From contig CAMLKN010000092.1 in NCBI GenBank assembly GCA_946480655.1, forward strand, positions 1 through 8,644: DNA of 8,644 bases. Reading direction: 5' to 3'. This DNA is from an uncultured Devosia sp. GTDB taxonomy: Bacteria; Pseudomonadota; Alphaproteobacteria; Rhizobiales; Devosiaceae. Shown here one piece after another: positions 1 through 6,184 of this stretch. The number at the start of each line of letters is the position of its first letter. The stretch's first letter is position 1. The notes beneath the pieces were generated by a model. The model did no database searches and was not told the DNA's origin. It saw only the letters and a program-made list of their open reading frames with translations. Made by a program: the position numbers and the translations under genes.

Positions 1-570
1 CGCGAACTGATGCGCGAAATGCTGATGCCGCTGGGCTTTGCCATATTGACGGCCGAAAGCGGCATGGCCTGCCTTGCGATGCTGGACGGGGTGGAGCCCG
101 ACCTGTTCTTCGTCGATATCCGCATGCCGGGCATGAGCGGCTGGGAACTGGTCCGCGCTTTGCGTCAACGGGGCGTTGCCGCACCCATCATCATGCTCTC
201 GGCCAATATCGGGGATGGGGCCAATCCCACCAGCGCCGATGCAGGGCACTCCGACACGCTGGCCAAGCCGGTCGATCTCAGCCAACTCATCGACAAGCTG
301 GGGGCGCACCTGGCCCTTGAATGGATCCATGACGAGCCTCCGGCAGCCTCCAGGGCCGGCCGCTTGCGCTCGCCCGGCGCAGAACACTTGCGCGACCTGG
401 CCAATCTCGGGCAAATCGGTCATGTGCGGGGGATCGACGCCAAGCTCAGCGAACTGGCGGCAGACCCCGCCAACCGGCCGCTGGTGGATGCCCTGAGGCG
501 GCACATGCAGGATTTCGATTTCGACGGTTTCGCCGAAACGCTGGAGCGGGTGGGTCATGAGCCGGATTGA
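1..570 (+). CDS. Hybrid sensor histidine kinase, C-terminal receiver end (partial, 5' end outside window)
   Basis: The open frame runs in from the left edge and gives 189 visible residues. Visible residues 1-100 are a receiver (REC) domain. The phospho-acceptor is D39 in the FFVDIRMPGMSG motif, the conserved Ser/Thr is S67 in PIIMLSAN, and the conserved lysine is K89 in LAKPVD. The acidic pocket at the start of the domain lies outside the window. A helical tail of about 80 residues follows (DLANLGQIGHVRGI to the end) with no clear HPt phosphotransfer motif. A receiver that ends a protein just before a separate response regulator is typical of a hybrid kinase, but the kinase core is not visible, so a stand-alone response regulator is possible. 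The stop codon lies 14 bases inside the next gene, so the two are co-transcribed and probably translationally coupled. The signal sensed cannot be told from this fragment. Confidence 0.8.
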   Translation, partial: RELMREMLMPLGFAILTAESGMACLAMLDGVEPDLFFVDIRMPGMSGWELVRALRQRGVAAPIIMLSANIGDGANPTSADAGHSDTLAKPVDLSQLIDKLGAHLALEWIHDEPPAASRAGRLRSPGAEHLRDLANLGQIGHVRGIDAKLSELAADPANRPLVDALRRHMQDFDFDGFAETLERVGHEPD

Positions 571-1486
571 GAAGGAACAGGATATCGTCCTTCTGGTCGA
601 TGACTCGCCGGAATCGCTGGGCTTTCTCACGACGGCGCTGGAGCAGGCCGGCGTCACTGTCCTGGTGGCGCGCAGCGGCGAGGCGGCTCTCAACATCGTG
701 GGCCGCGTGACGCCGGACGTGGTGCTGATGGATGCGGTCATGCCGGGTCTCGACGGGTTCGAGACCTGCCGGCGAATGAAGGCGCTGGCGCCGCTGACCC
801 ATGTGCCGATCATCTTCATGACCGGGCTCACCGAAACCGAGCATATCGTGCATGCGCTCGAAAGCGGTGGTGTCGACTATCTCTCCAAGCCGATCAACGT
901 GGATGAATTGCGCGCCCGCATCCGCGTGCACCTGGCCAATGCCCGGCGCGCCCAGAGCGCCCGCATTGCGCTCGATGCCGCCGGGCGACACCTGGTGGCC
1001 TTCGGACCGCAAGGGGCGGTGCTCTGGTCGACGCCGCAGGCCAACCGGCTGCTCGAGCGATCGGGTGTCGATGCGGCCATGCAGCCCGATATGTCGCGCC
1101 GGTTCCAGGGCTGGCGGACGGCAGAGGGTGACGCGCTGGTGCCAGGGGGTGGGTTTGACCTCGAAACCCCGGTCGCGCCGAAGCTGCAGTTTGAATATCT
1201 GGGCATGGTGGGCGGCGACGAATATCTCTTTCGTCTGGCACGAGCCCAGGAAGAGGGGCAGGAAGAGGTGCTCCGGCAGCATTTCGGCCTTACGGCCCGC
1301 GAAAGCGAAGTGCTGCTTTGGATTGCCCGCGGCAAATCCAACAAGGATATCGGCGATATCCTTGGACTCAGCCCACGCACGGTGAACAAGCACCTCGAGC
1401 AGGTCTATACCAAGCTCGGCGTCGAGAACCGCGCTTCCGCCGCGATCAAGGCGATCCAGGCCCTACAGGCACCCTTCGAGCTTTAG
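557..1486 (+). CDS. Response regulator, REC - PAS-like linker - LuxR-type HTH
   Basis: This is a 309-residue DNA-binding response regulator. Residues 10-125 form the receiver: acidic pair D15/D16, phospho-acceptor D59 (VVLMDAVMPGLDG), T89, and K111 in LSKP. Residues 245-304 are a NarL/FixJ/LuxR-type HTH (LTARESEVL, then GKSNKDIGDILGLSPRTVNKHL, TKLGVENR). Between them are about 115 residues that look like a degenerate PAS fold (ALDAAGRHLVAFGPQGAVLW and a later EYLGMVGGDEYLF strand pair). Usual NarL/FixJ regulators are about 210 residues, so this middle part is extra. The start at 557 follows GGAG at 543-546 and overlaps the kinase end. The upstream kinase is its likely phosphodonor. Target genes are unknown. 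The REC and HTH calls are firm; the PAS-like call is tentative. Confidence 0.93.
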   Translation: MSRIEKEQDIVLLVDDSPESLGFLTTALEQAGVTVLVARSGEAALNIVGRVTPDVVLMDAVMPGLDGFETCRRMKALAPLTHVPIIFMTGLTETEHIVHALESGGVDYLSKPINVDELRARIRVHLANARRAQSARIALDAAGRHLVAFGPQGAVLWSTPQANRLLERSGVDAAMQPDMSRRFQGWRTAEGDALVPGGGFDLETPVAPKLQFEYLGMVGGDEYLFRLARAQEEGQEEVLRQHFGLTARESEVLLWIARGKSNKDIGDILGLSPRTVNKHLEQVYTKLGVENRASAAIKAIQALQAPFEL

Positions 1487-1544
1487 GGCTCCCCGCCGGC
1501 CCCGGCCGCCACCCATCACAATTTTTCGTCGCATCGTCTTTGCG

Positions 1545-1569
1545 GGAACCGGTTCGGGCTCAGGGAGTT
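1545..1569 (+). promoter_or_regulatory. Possible EcfG-type (general stress) promoter
   Basis: GGAAC at 1545-1549 is followed after 16 bases by AGTT at 1566-1569. The alphaproteobacterial EcfG consensus is GGAAC-N16/17-CGTT, so the -35 is exact and the -10 matches three of four. Transcription would begin near 1575, ahead of the stem-loops and the terminator. GGAAC is also part of the palindrome GAACCGGTTC, which gives it another possible explanation. A motif this short occurs by chance, so the call is weak. Confidence 0.25.
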
Positions 1570-1574
1570 GAACA

Positions 1575-1726
1575 GGCGAACCGGGCGGCATGGACGACCC
1601 GGGCCTGCTATGACGGAACGCCAACAGAGCCTCCGTCAAATGATCGGTGGCTGGCCGCAGAGGCTGACGCTCCTTTGTTGGCTGCCCCGGAGGGGCGCGA
1701 AACTTCGGTTTCGCGCCCTGTTTTTT
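1575..1726 (+). ncRNA. Candidate structured small RNA or 3'-UTR RNA ending at an intrinsic terminator
   Basis: No convincing gene covers this stretch. It holds a nested pair of inverted repeats: GCCAACA (1620-1626) pairs with TGTTGGC (1676-1682), and inside it AGCCTC (1628-1633) pairs with GAGGCT (1660-1665). A short GCCCC-GGA-GGGGC hairpin (1684-1696) follows, then the strong terminator. Just upstream CCGGTTCG (1549-1556) pairs with CGAACCGG (1577-1584). Together with the possible promoter at 1545-1569 this fits a transcript of about 150 nt. It could equally be the long 3' UTR of the response regulator mRNA, or an RNA processed from it. I do not recognise a known RNA family, and the exact 5' end is a guess. 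Confidence 0.35.
1693..1726 (+). terminator. Intrinsic (Rho-independent) terminator
   Basis: GGGCGCGAAAC (1693-1703) and GTTTCGCGCCC (1708-1718) form a perfect 11-bp stem closed by a TTCG tetraloop. TG and six T residues (1721-1726) follow. It ends transcription coming from the two-component operon or from the candidate small RNA, and it insulates the lrp-type gene. Confidence 0.92.
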
Positions 1727-1900
1727 CGCGTTTGTCACAGGGTCGGCCAACCTTCCGCTTTTGGTTGACACGCGTTAGGGCCTCGTTCACCACCTGACCA
1801 GTGGACGGGGTGCCAGTCGAACACATTTTTCCCGGGTGCTTGAAATCCCTGCCTACACCGCTTCATGGTCGGCGGGTCCGTCACGAGTTGAGTCCGCACC
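1727..1900 (+). promoter_or_regulatory. Upstream region of the Lrp/AsnC gene
   Basis: This gap lies between the terminator and the regulator start and contains no gene I can support. TTGACA at 1765-1770 is an exact -35 hexamer, but no good -10 lies 16-18 bases downstream (CACCAC is found there). TTGAAA at 1840-1845 likewise lacks a clear -10. The terminator just upstream means the regulator needs its own promoter here, but I cannot place it with confidence. Confidence 0.3.
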
Positions 1901-2365
1901 ATGCCGCTACAGCCCGATGCCATAGACAGAAAGCTTCTCAGGGAGCTGCAGCGCGACTCGCAACGCAGTGTGCAAGTGCTGGGCGATTGCGTGGGCCTGT
2001 CGCCCTCGGCCTGCCATCGACGCATCAAGGCGCTGGAGGAAGCTGGCCTGGTCGTCGGCTATCATGCGGAACTGGATGCAGGCCGGCTGGGCTTTGCGAT
2101 GCAGTTCTTCATCGAGGTGGGCCTGACCAGCCAGAGCGAGACGGCCCTTGAGGCCTTCGAGGCGGCCGTCCAGGACATTCCCGAAGTGCTCGAATGCCAC
2201 CTGATGGCTGGCCAATCCGACTATATCCTGCGCGTCGTGGTCCGCGACCATGAGGATTTCGAACGGCTGCACCGGCGGTTGAGTGCCCGCTTGCCCGGCG
2301 TGGCGCGCATCCATTCCAATATGAGCATCCGGCTCGTGAAAGCCCGGACGGGCCTGCCGATATAG
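1901..2365 (+). CDS. Lrp/AsnC family transcriptional regulator
   Basis: This 154-residue protein has the usual Lrp/AsnC length and two-domain form. An N-terminal winged HTH opens with LDRKLLRELQ-like spacing (IDRKLLRELQRDSQRSV), and its recognition helix is LSPSACHRRIKALEEAGLV at residues 33-51. A RAM ligand-binding and oligomerisation domain follows from about residue 66 to 146, with the effector-loop motif GQSDY at 104-108. Members of this family are feast/famine regulators that often bind amino acids and control a neighbouring gene. A stop codon at 1889-1891 in the same frame makes the ATG at 1901 the first possible ATG. The ribosome binding site before it is weak. The next gene on the same strand is a molybdoenzyme and is the most likely target, by position only. 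The specific ligand cannot be told. Confidence 0.95.
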   Translation: MPLQPDAIDRKLLRELQRDSQRSVQVLGDCVGLSPSACHRRIKALEEAGLVVGYHAELDAGRLGFAMQFFIEVGLTSQSETALEAFEAAVQDIPEVLECHLMAGQSDYILRVVVRDHEDFERLHRRLSARLPGVARIHSNMSIRLVKARTGLPI

Positions 2366-2404
2366 CTTGCAGATTATCGGCAGATTGCCCAGAAAAACGG
2401 CAAT
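2354..2404 (+). repeat. Two back-to-back inverted repeats over the end of the lrp-type gene
   Basis: CTGCCGATA (2354-2362) pairs perfectly with TATCGGCAG (2375-2383), so the stem spans the stop codon. Immediately next, ATTGCC (2384-2389) pairs with GGCAAT (2399-2404). Neither is followed by a T run, so they are not standard terminators. They may stabilise the 3' end of the regulator mRNA or act as DNA operators. Confidence 0.6.
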
Positions 2405-2408
2405 ACGA

Positions 2409-2452
2409 GATTCTGGCGTTGGATTGGTCAGAATCCTCTTGCGAAACAAAAT
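2409..2452 (+). promoter_or_regulatory. Dyad overlapping a possible promoter for the molybdoenzyme gene
   Basis: GATTCTG (2409-2415) and CAGAATC (2429-2435) form a 7-bp dyad with a 13-base centre. A weak promoter fits over it: TTGGTC (2424-2429), 17 bases, CAAAAT (2447-2452). This stretch is clearly more AT-rich than the surrounding genes, as expected for a promoter. An Lrp-type protein binding the dyad would cover the -35, which would suit control by the gene just upstream. The dyad is plainly visible; the promoter and its regulator are inference. Confidence 0.35.
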
Positions 2453-2488
2453 CGGCTGCGCTTGACTGGCTTTAGGGCAAGCTGCCTG

Positions 2489-2563
2489 CCTGGGCGTGAG
2501 GGACGCCCAGGCCATCCGCTCCGCGCCATTCTTCCGAGGGAACGGGAATGGTGCGGGGCGGAT
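2489..2563 (+). promoter_or_regulatory. Structured 5' leader of the molybdoenzyme mRNA (two strong hairpins)
   Basis: Hairpin 1 is CCTGGGCGT (2489-2497) with ACGCCCAGG (2503-2511), a perfect 9-bp stem with a 5-base loop. Hairpin 2 starts two bases later: 2514-2531 pairs with 2546-2563 over 18 bp, with two G-U wobbles and no mismatch, and a small inner TTCC/GGAA stem sits in its loop. Wobble pairs favour an RNA function over a protein-binding DNA dyad. Neither hairpin is followed by a T run. A smaller GCCG-ATAG-CGGC hairpin follows at 2603-2614, near the ribosome binding site. I cannot match it to the Moco or any other riboswitch class I know. Confidence 0.5.
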
Positions 2564-2626
2564 CTCGTGTCGCAGTCACCAGCCATTTTCCTTGCCCCCG
2601 GCGCCGATAGCGGCAATCTAGGTGGC

Positions 2627-2632
2627 GAGGAG
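2627..2632 (+). promoter_or_regulatory. Ribosome binding site that fixes a TTG start
   Basis: GAGGAG stands 9 bases before TTG at 2642-2644. The open frame continues upstream to 2462, but those 60 codons read as a proline- and arginine-rich stretch unlike the enzyme family and cover the hairpins at 2489-2563. The TTG is therefore the better start. Confidence 0.7.
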
Positions 2633-2641
2633 ATCATTGCT

Positions 2642-4825
2642 TTGACCGATACCAGCCACATCGTGGGCGGGGGACCCAAGAAGGTTCTCTACACGCTTGC
2701 CACCATCAACCGCATTGGCGTCGGCAAGGCGGCCAAGGCATTGACCGCCAAGAATACCTGCAAGGCCTGCGCCTATGGCATGGGCGGACAGCAGGGCGGC
2801 ATGACCAATGAACTGGGCGAGTTCCCCTCGGTCTGCAACAAGAGCGTGCAGGCCCAGTCCACCGATATCCAGCCCGCTATCCCGGCGGGCATTTTCGAGC
2901 ACACGATCGATGATCTCGCCGAATTGACGGGGCGCGAGATGGAACAGTTGGGGCGATTGGGAACGCCGCTATTGCGCCACGCCGGCGCCAGCCGGTTCTC
3001 GCCACTGTCATGGGACGAGGCGCTCGATATCGCGGCACGGCGGCTTGCCGGGACCGACCCGAGCCGGACGTTCTTCTATTCCTCGGGACGCTCGTCCAAC
3101 GAGGCGGGATTTCTCTTCCAGCTGCTGGCGCGGGCCTATGGCACCAACAATGTCAACAACTGCTCCTACTACTGCCACCAGGCGACCAGCGAGGGTCTGG
3201 CCACGACCATCGGCAAGGGGACGGCAACGATCGAGCTCGAGGACCTGACGGGCGCCGACCTGATCTTCGTCATCGGTGCCAATCCCTCGTCCAACCATCC
3301 GCGCTTCATCCATATGCTCAAGGCCTGCCGCGACCGGGGTGGGCAGGTCATCGTGATCAACCCGGCCAGGGAGCCGGGGCTGGTCAAGTTCGCGGTGCCC
3401 AAATCGCCAGTGTCCATGTTCAAGGGCGGGAGCGAGATTGCCTCCGACTACCTTCAGCCGCGGATCGGCTCGGACATCGCGCTGTTCAAGGGCCTCTGCA
3501 AGGCGGTGCTGGAGCAGGGCATGCAGGACAGCGCCTTCATTGCCGAGCATGGCGCGGGTTTCGAAGCCTTCCGGCGCGATATCGACGGGTTGAGCTGGGA
3601 CGAGATCACGGAAACCTGCGGCCTCTCCCGAGACGAGATCGAGCGCGTGGCCGGCGCCTATGGCCAGGCGAAGAACGCCGTCTTCGCCTGGGGCATGGGC
3701 ATGACCCATCACGTCCATGGCGTCGCCAATGTGGAAGCCATCGCCAACCTGGCGCTGCTGCGCGGCATGATCGGCAAGCGTTTCGCGGGGCTGTTGCCGT
3801 TGCGGGGGCATTCCAATGTGCAGGGCATCGGCACGATCGGGGTGAAGCCTGTGCTGGCGCGCGATGTGCTCAGGCGGATGGAAGAGGCGTTCGGCGTTAC
3901 CTTCCCCGAAGAGAAGGGGCTCGACACCATGGCCTGCATGCAGAGGGCTGCGGCCGGTGACATTGATGCGGCCGTGATCATGGGCGGCAATCTGTGGGCG
4001 GCGACGCCTGATACCGCCTTTTCGACACGCGCCATGGCGCAGATCGGGTTCAAGCTCTTCCTGACCACCACACTCAACCAGGGCCATGTGCATGGCCTGG
4101 GCGAGGGCGAGGTGATGATCCTGCCGGTGACGGCGCGCGACGAGGAATGGGAGCCGACTACGCAGGAATCCATGTTCAACTTCGTGCGCCTGTCGGATGG
4201 CGGTATCCGCCGCCTTGACAATGTGCGGCCCGAAAGCTGGATTCTCGGGCAGCTGGGCCGGCGCATGCTGCCGTATTCACCGATAGATTTCGAGGCCTTT
4301 TCAGGCCATTCGCGACTGCGCGACGCCATCGCGGCCATTGTGCCGGGAATGGAGGAACTGGCGGACATCGATGTCGCCAAGCGCGAGTTCCATATCCGCA
4401 ACCGCGTGCTGCATACGCCGACTTTTGCCACCACCGATGGCAAGGCGCATTTCGTGGTGACGCCCCTGCCGGCGCCGCCTTCTGGCCGCCTGATGCTGGC
4501 CAGCGTGCGCAGCGAGGGCCAGTTCAACTCCATCATCTACGAGGAAACCGACAGCTACCGCGGCAAGGCGGGGCGCTATTCGGTGTTCCTCAATGCCGAG
4601 GACATGGCCGAGCGCGGCCTCAGCGAGGGGCAGGGGGTGCGCGTCACCTCCGATGTCGGAGAAATGCGGGGCGTCGCGACGCGGTTCGACCTCCCGCGCG
4701 GCTCGGTCCTGGCCTATTACCCGGAGGCCAATGTGCTGGTCGGCACGGCGGTCGACCCCCGGAGCAAGACCCCCGCCTTCAAATCGGTGCCAGTTCAGGT
4801 GGAGGCGCTCCCTCAGTCTGTTTAG
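2642..4825 (+). CDS. FdhF/YdeP-type molybdopterin-dependent oxidoreductase alpha subunit
   Basis: This 727-residue protein belongs to the formate dehydrogenase alpha-like branch (TIGR01701 type) of molybdopterin oxidoreductases. Three N-terminal cysteines, C40, C43 and C65 (NTCKACAYGMGG, then FPSVCNKS), sit where an iron-sulfur cluster is bound in relatives; the fourth classic ligand is not obvious. The core runs from about residue 110 to 470, with GRSSNEAGFL, NNCSYYCHQATSEG and IGANPSSNHPR. C178 of CHQAT is the likely Mo ligand. A C-terminal cofactor-binding domain covers about 620-722 (RSEGQFNSIIYEETDSYRG, then the VFLNAEDMAERGL strand region). No Tat signal or membrane segment is seen, so it should be cytoplasmic. 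No fdhD or electron-transfer subunit is adjacent. The substrate is unknown: formate dehydrogenase activity is not shown, and YdeP-like relatives include acid-resistance factors. An Lrp-type regulator lies upstream. Confidence 0.9.
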   Translation: MTDTSHIVGGGPKKVLYTLATINRIGVGKAAKALTAKNTCKACAYGMGGQQGGMTNELGEFPSVCNKSVQAQSTDIQPAIPAGIFEHTIDDLAELTGREMEQLGRLGTPLLRHAGASRFSPLSWDEALDIAARRLAGTDPSRTFFYSSGRSSNEAGFLFQLLARAYGTNNVNNCSYYCHQATSEGLATTIGKGTATIELEDLTGADLIFVIGANPSSNHPRFIHMLKACRDRGGQVIVINPAREPGLVKFAVPKSPVSMFKGGSEIASDYLQPRIGSDIALFKGLCKAVLEQGMQDSAFIAEHGAGFEAFRRDIDGLSWDEITETCGLSRDEIERVAGAYGQAKNAVFAWGMGMTHHVHGVANVEAIANLALLRGMIGKRFAGLLPLRGHSNVQGIGTIGVKPVLARDVLRRMEEAFGVTFPEEKGLDTMACMQRAAAGDIDAAVIMGGNLWAATPDTAFSTRAMAQIGFKLFLTTTLNQGHVHGLGEGEVMILPVTARDEEWEPTTQESMFNFVRLSDGGIRRLDNVRPESWILGQLGRRMLPYSPIDFEAFSGHSRLRDAIAAIVPGMEELADIDVAKREFHIRNRVLHTPTFATTDGKAHFVVTPLPAPPSGRLMLASVRSEGQFNSIIYEETDSYRGKAGRYSVFLNAEDMAERGLSEGQGVRVTSDVGEMRGVATRFDLPRGSVLAYYPEANVLVGTAVDPRSKTPAFKSVPVQVEALPQSV

Positions 4826-4828
4826 ACT

Positions 4829-4845
4829 TGCACAAATATTGTGCA
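4829..4845 (+). promoter_or_regulatory. 17-bp palindrome resembling an NtrC site
   Basis: TGCACAAATATTGTGCA is a perfect 7-3-7 dyad three bases past the stop of the molybdoenzyme gene. It contains GCAC-N7-GTGC, the core spacing of NtrC sites such as TGCACCA-N3-TGGTGCA. I find no matching sigma-54 promoter (GG-N10-GC) downstream. It could instead be the operator of another regulator, or a weak hairpin at the 3' end of the preceding gene, though no T run follows. Confidence 0.4.
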
Positions 4846-4866
4846 TCTTCTCGTCGCGCTCCCAAT

Positions 4867-4895
4867 TTGGACTGTCTTTACGGGTCATTTACCAT
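4867..4895 (+). promoter_or_regulatory. Possible promoter for the MCP-Cache gene
   Basis: TTGGAC (4867-4872), 17 bases, then TACCAT (4890-4895). The -10 matches TATAAT at four of six and the -35 matches TTGACA at three of six. It would give a leader of about 90 nt before the gene at 4991. The spacing is ideal, but the hexamers are only fair. Confidence 0.3.
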
Positions 4896-4990
4896 AAGGG
4901 CTCTAGTCTTCTGCCGGGCAGGGGGAGCAAGCGCCGGAATGGCGAGGGAAGACCTGAGATTTTTCGCAGTGCCAATGCCGGTGGCCGGCA

Positions 4991-6088
4991 ATGGCTGACA
5001 AGGCCGCGCCGGAAATCGCCGCCTCCCCCCGCGCCATGCGGGTGGTGATGGAAGGGATCGGGCAGGAGTTGCACACCTATTCGGCGGGCAATCTGCAGAT
5101 CGTCAAGCAGACCAAGCTTCTGGCCGTCAACGCCATCATCGAGGCAGCGCGAGCGGGAGACGCCGGCAAAGGCTTCGCCGTGGTCGCCAACGAGGTGCAG
5201 CGCCTGGCTGAAAGCGCGGCGGACATCGCGGCGCGCTTCCAGGACGTGCTTGTGGGGCGGATCAGCCTGGGCCGGACCTTGTCCGGCACACTGGTCGAGG
5301 AAATGGAGGGCGCCCGCCTGACCGACCTGGCGCAGACGCTGGTCCAACTCATCGTCCGCAACCTTTATGAGCGCACTGCCGACGTGCGCTGGTGGGCCAC
5401 AGACACTGCCTTCTGGCAAGCGTTGGAGGGGGAAGATCCCACGGCGCGCCAGTTCGCCGCCGAGAGACTGGCCACCATCAACCGCTTCTATTCGGTCTAT
5501 TGCGACCTGGTTCTCACCGATGCACGCGGGCGGGTCGTGGCCAGTGCCAACCCAGCTCATGCCAAGACGCTGCTGGGCGCCGACCTTTCGCGCGAGGGCT
5601 GGGTGCGCGCCGCCATGGCGACCGCCAGCGGCGACGACTATGCCGTGGGCGAGGTGATGGAAAGCCAGCATCACGACAAGCGCGAAGTGCTGGTCTATTC
5701 AACCGCCATACGGGCCAACGGCCGGGCCAATGGGCCGGTCCTGGGGGCACTGGGCGTCTATTTTGACTGGCAGGCGCAGGGACGCTCCATTGTCGAAACC
5801 GAGGCGGCCTTGCCCCCGCAAGTGGTCGAGCGGACCGAAGTCATGCTGCTCGATGCCAATGGCCGGATCATTGCGACGACACGGCCCGAACATCGCTTCA
5901 CCCGGTTCCAGCTCAACGACAATGGCCAGGCGCGCGGCAGCTATCTCGACGGTGCGGGCAATATCGTCGCCTTTGCCCGCACGCTGGGCTACCAGGAATA
6001 TGACGGACTGGGCTGGTGGGGCGTCATCGTGCAGCGCACCGAGAGCGAGGAGAGCATCCGCAATTCGCTGGGCATGGACCGGATATGA
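4991..6088 (+). CDS. Soluble methyl-accepting chemotaxis-like protein: N-terminal signalling tip, C-terminal Cache-like sensor
   Basis: This is a 365-residue protein. Residues 35-83 carry the highly conserved hairpin tip of chemoreceptors, with [20 protein letters not shown] and [13 protein letters not shown], the part that contacts CheA and CheW. Only about 80 residues of this domain exist, against 250 or more in a full receptor. A helical connector follows (about 84-135), then two PAS-like halves of a double Cache fold: [20 protein letters not shown] through GALGVYFDW (about 166-260), and [15 protein letters not shown] through [11 protein letters not shown] (about 288-352). No signal peptide or membrane helix is visible, so it should be cytoplasmic. 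The order is the reverse of normal receptors, where the sensor comes first. The ribosome binding site is weak. No che genes are nearby. It may act on a chemosensory array or another kinase; the ligand is unknown. Confidence 0.8.
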   Translation: MADKAAPEIAASPRAMRVVMEGIGQELHTYSAGNLQIVKQTKLLAVNAIIEAARAGDAGKGFAVVANEVQRLAESAADIAARFQDVLVGRISLGRTLSGTLVEEMEGARLTDLAQTLVQLIVRNLYERTADVRWWATDTAFWQALEGEDPTARQFAAERLATINRFYSVYCDLVLTDARGRVVASANPAHAKTLLGADLSREGWVRAAMATASGDDYAVGEVMESQHHDKREVLVYSTAIRANGRANGPVLGALGVYFDWQAQGRSIVETEAALPPQVVERTEVMLLDANGRIIATTRPEHRFTRFQLNDNGQARGSYLDGAGNIVAFARTLGYQEYDGLGWWGVIVQRTESEESIRNSLGMDRI

Positions 6089-6121
6089 CGGGCACGGCAT
6101 GGGGCGATTGACCCTCGGACG

Positions 6122-6144
6122 CGGCGGTCGCAAGCTGGCCGCCG
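6122..6144 (+). repeat. Inverted repeat between the MCP-Cache and DUF2461 genes
   Basis: CGGCGGTC (6122-6129) pairs with GGCCGCCG (6137-6144) over 8 bp with one G-U wobble and a 7-base loop. It lies in the 96-base gap, 28 bases before the ribosome binding site of the next gene. No T run follows, so it is not a standard terminator. Confidence 0.45.
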
Positions 6145-6184
6145 AGCCGGCAAGGCGCATGGCGGCCCGCTGGAGGTTCACACC

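Noticed and set aside
446..1393. 315-residue open frame on the - strand over the response regulator
   Set aside because: It is antisense to an obvious REC-LuxR protein, and its composition is typical of a shadow frame.
1318..1797. 159-codon + strand open frame running through the gap after the response regulator
   Set aside because: It begins inside the regulator in another frame, runs straight through the perfect terminator hairpin, and shows no protein-like pattern or ribosome binding site.
2455..2515. ZTP riboswitch resemblance (TTGACTGGC followed later by GCCTGGGC)
   Set aside because: The two short matches lack the conserved stems between them, the second falls within a simple hairpin, and the downstream gene is not a purine or one-carbon gene.
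2539..2564. Second GGAAC motif as an EcfG promoter for the molybdoenzyme
   Set aside because: No GTT-type -10 lies 16-17 bases downstream, and the motif sits inside the loop of the 18-bp hairpin.
2462..2641. Extension of the molybdoenzyme to the upstream TTG at 2462
   Set aside because: The added 60 residues look non-coding and cover the strong hairpins, while TTG at 2642 has a good GAGGAG site 9 bases away.
2489..2641. Moco riboswitch upstream of a molybdoenzyme
   Set aside because: The context is tempting, but I cannot align the known multi-stem layout of that class to these hairpins. It is kept only as a structured leader of unknown class.
3008..4093. 361-residue open frame on the - strand inside the molybdoenzyme gene
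   Set aside because: It is the antisense shadow of a well-conserved enzyme in GC-rich DNA. Its translation is rich in H, R and G with no recognisable motif.
4846..4990. Sigma-54 promoter to accompany the NtrC-like palindrome
   Set aside because: The only near match (TTGGAC...TTTACGG, 4867-4883) lacks the required GC at the -12 position.
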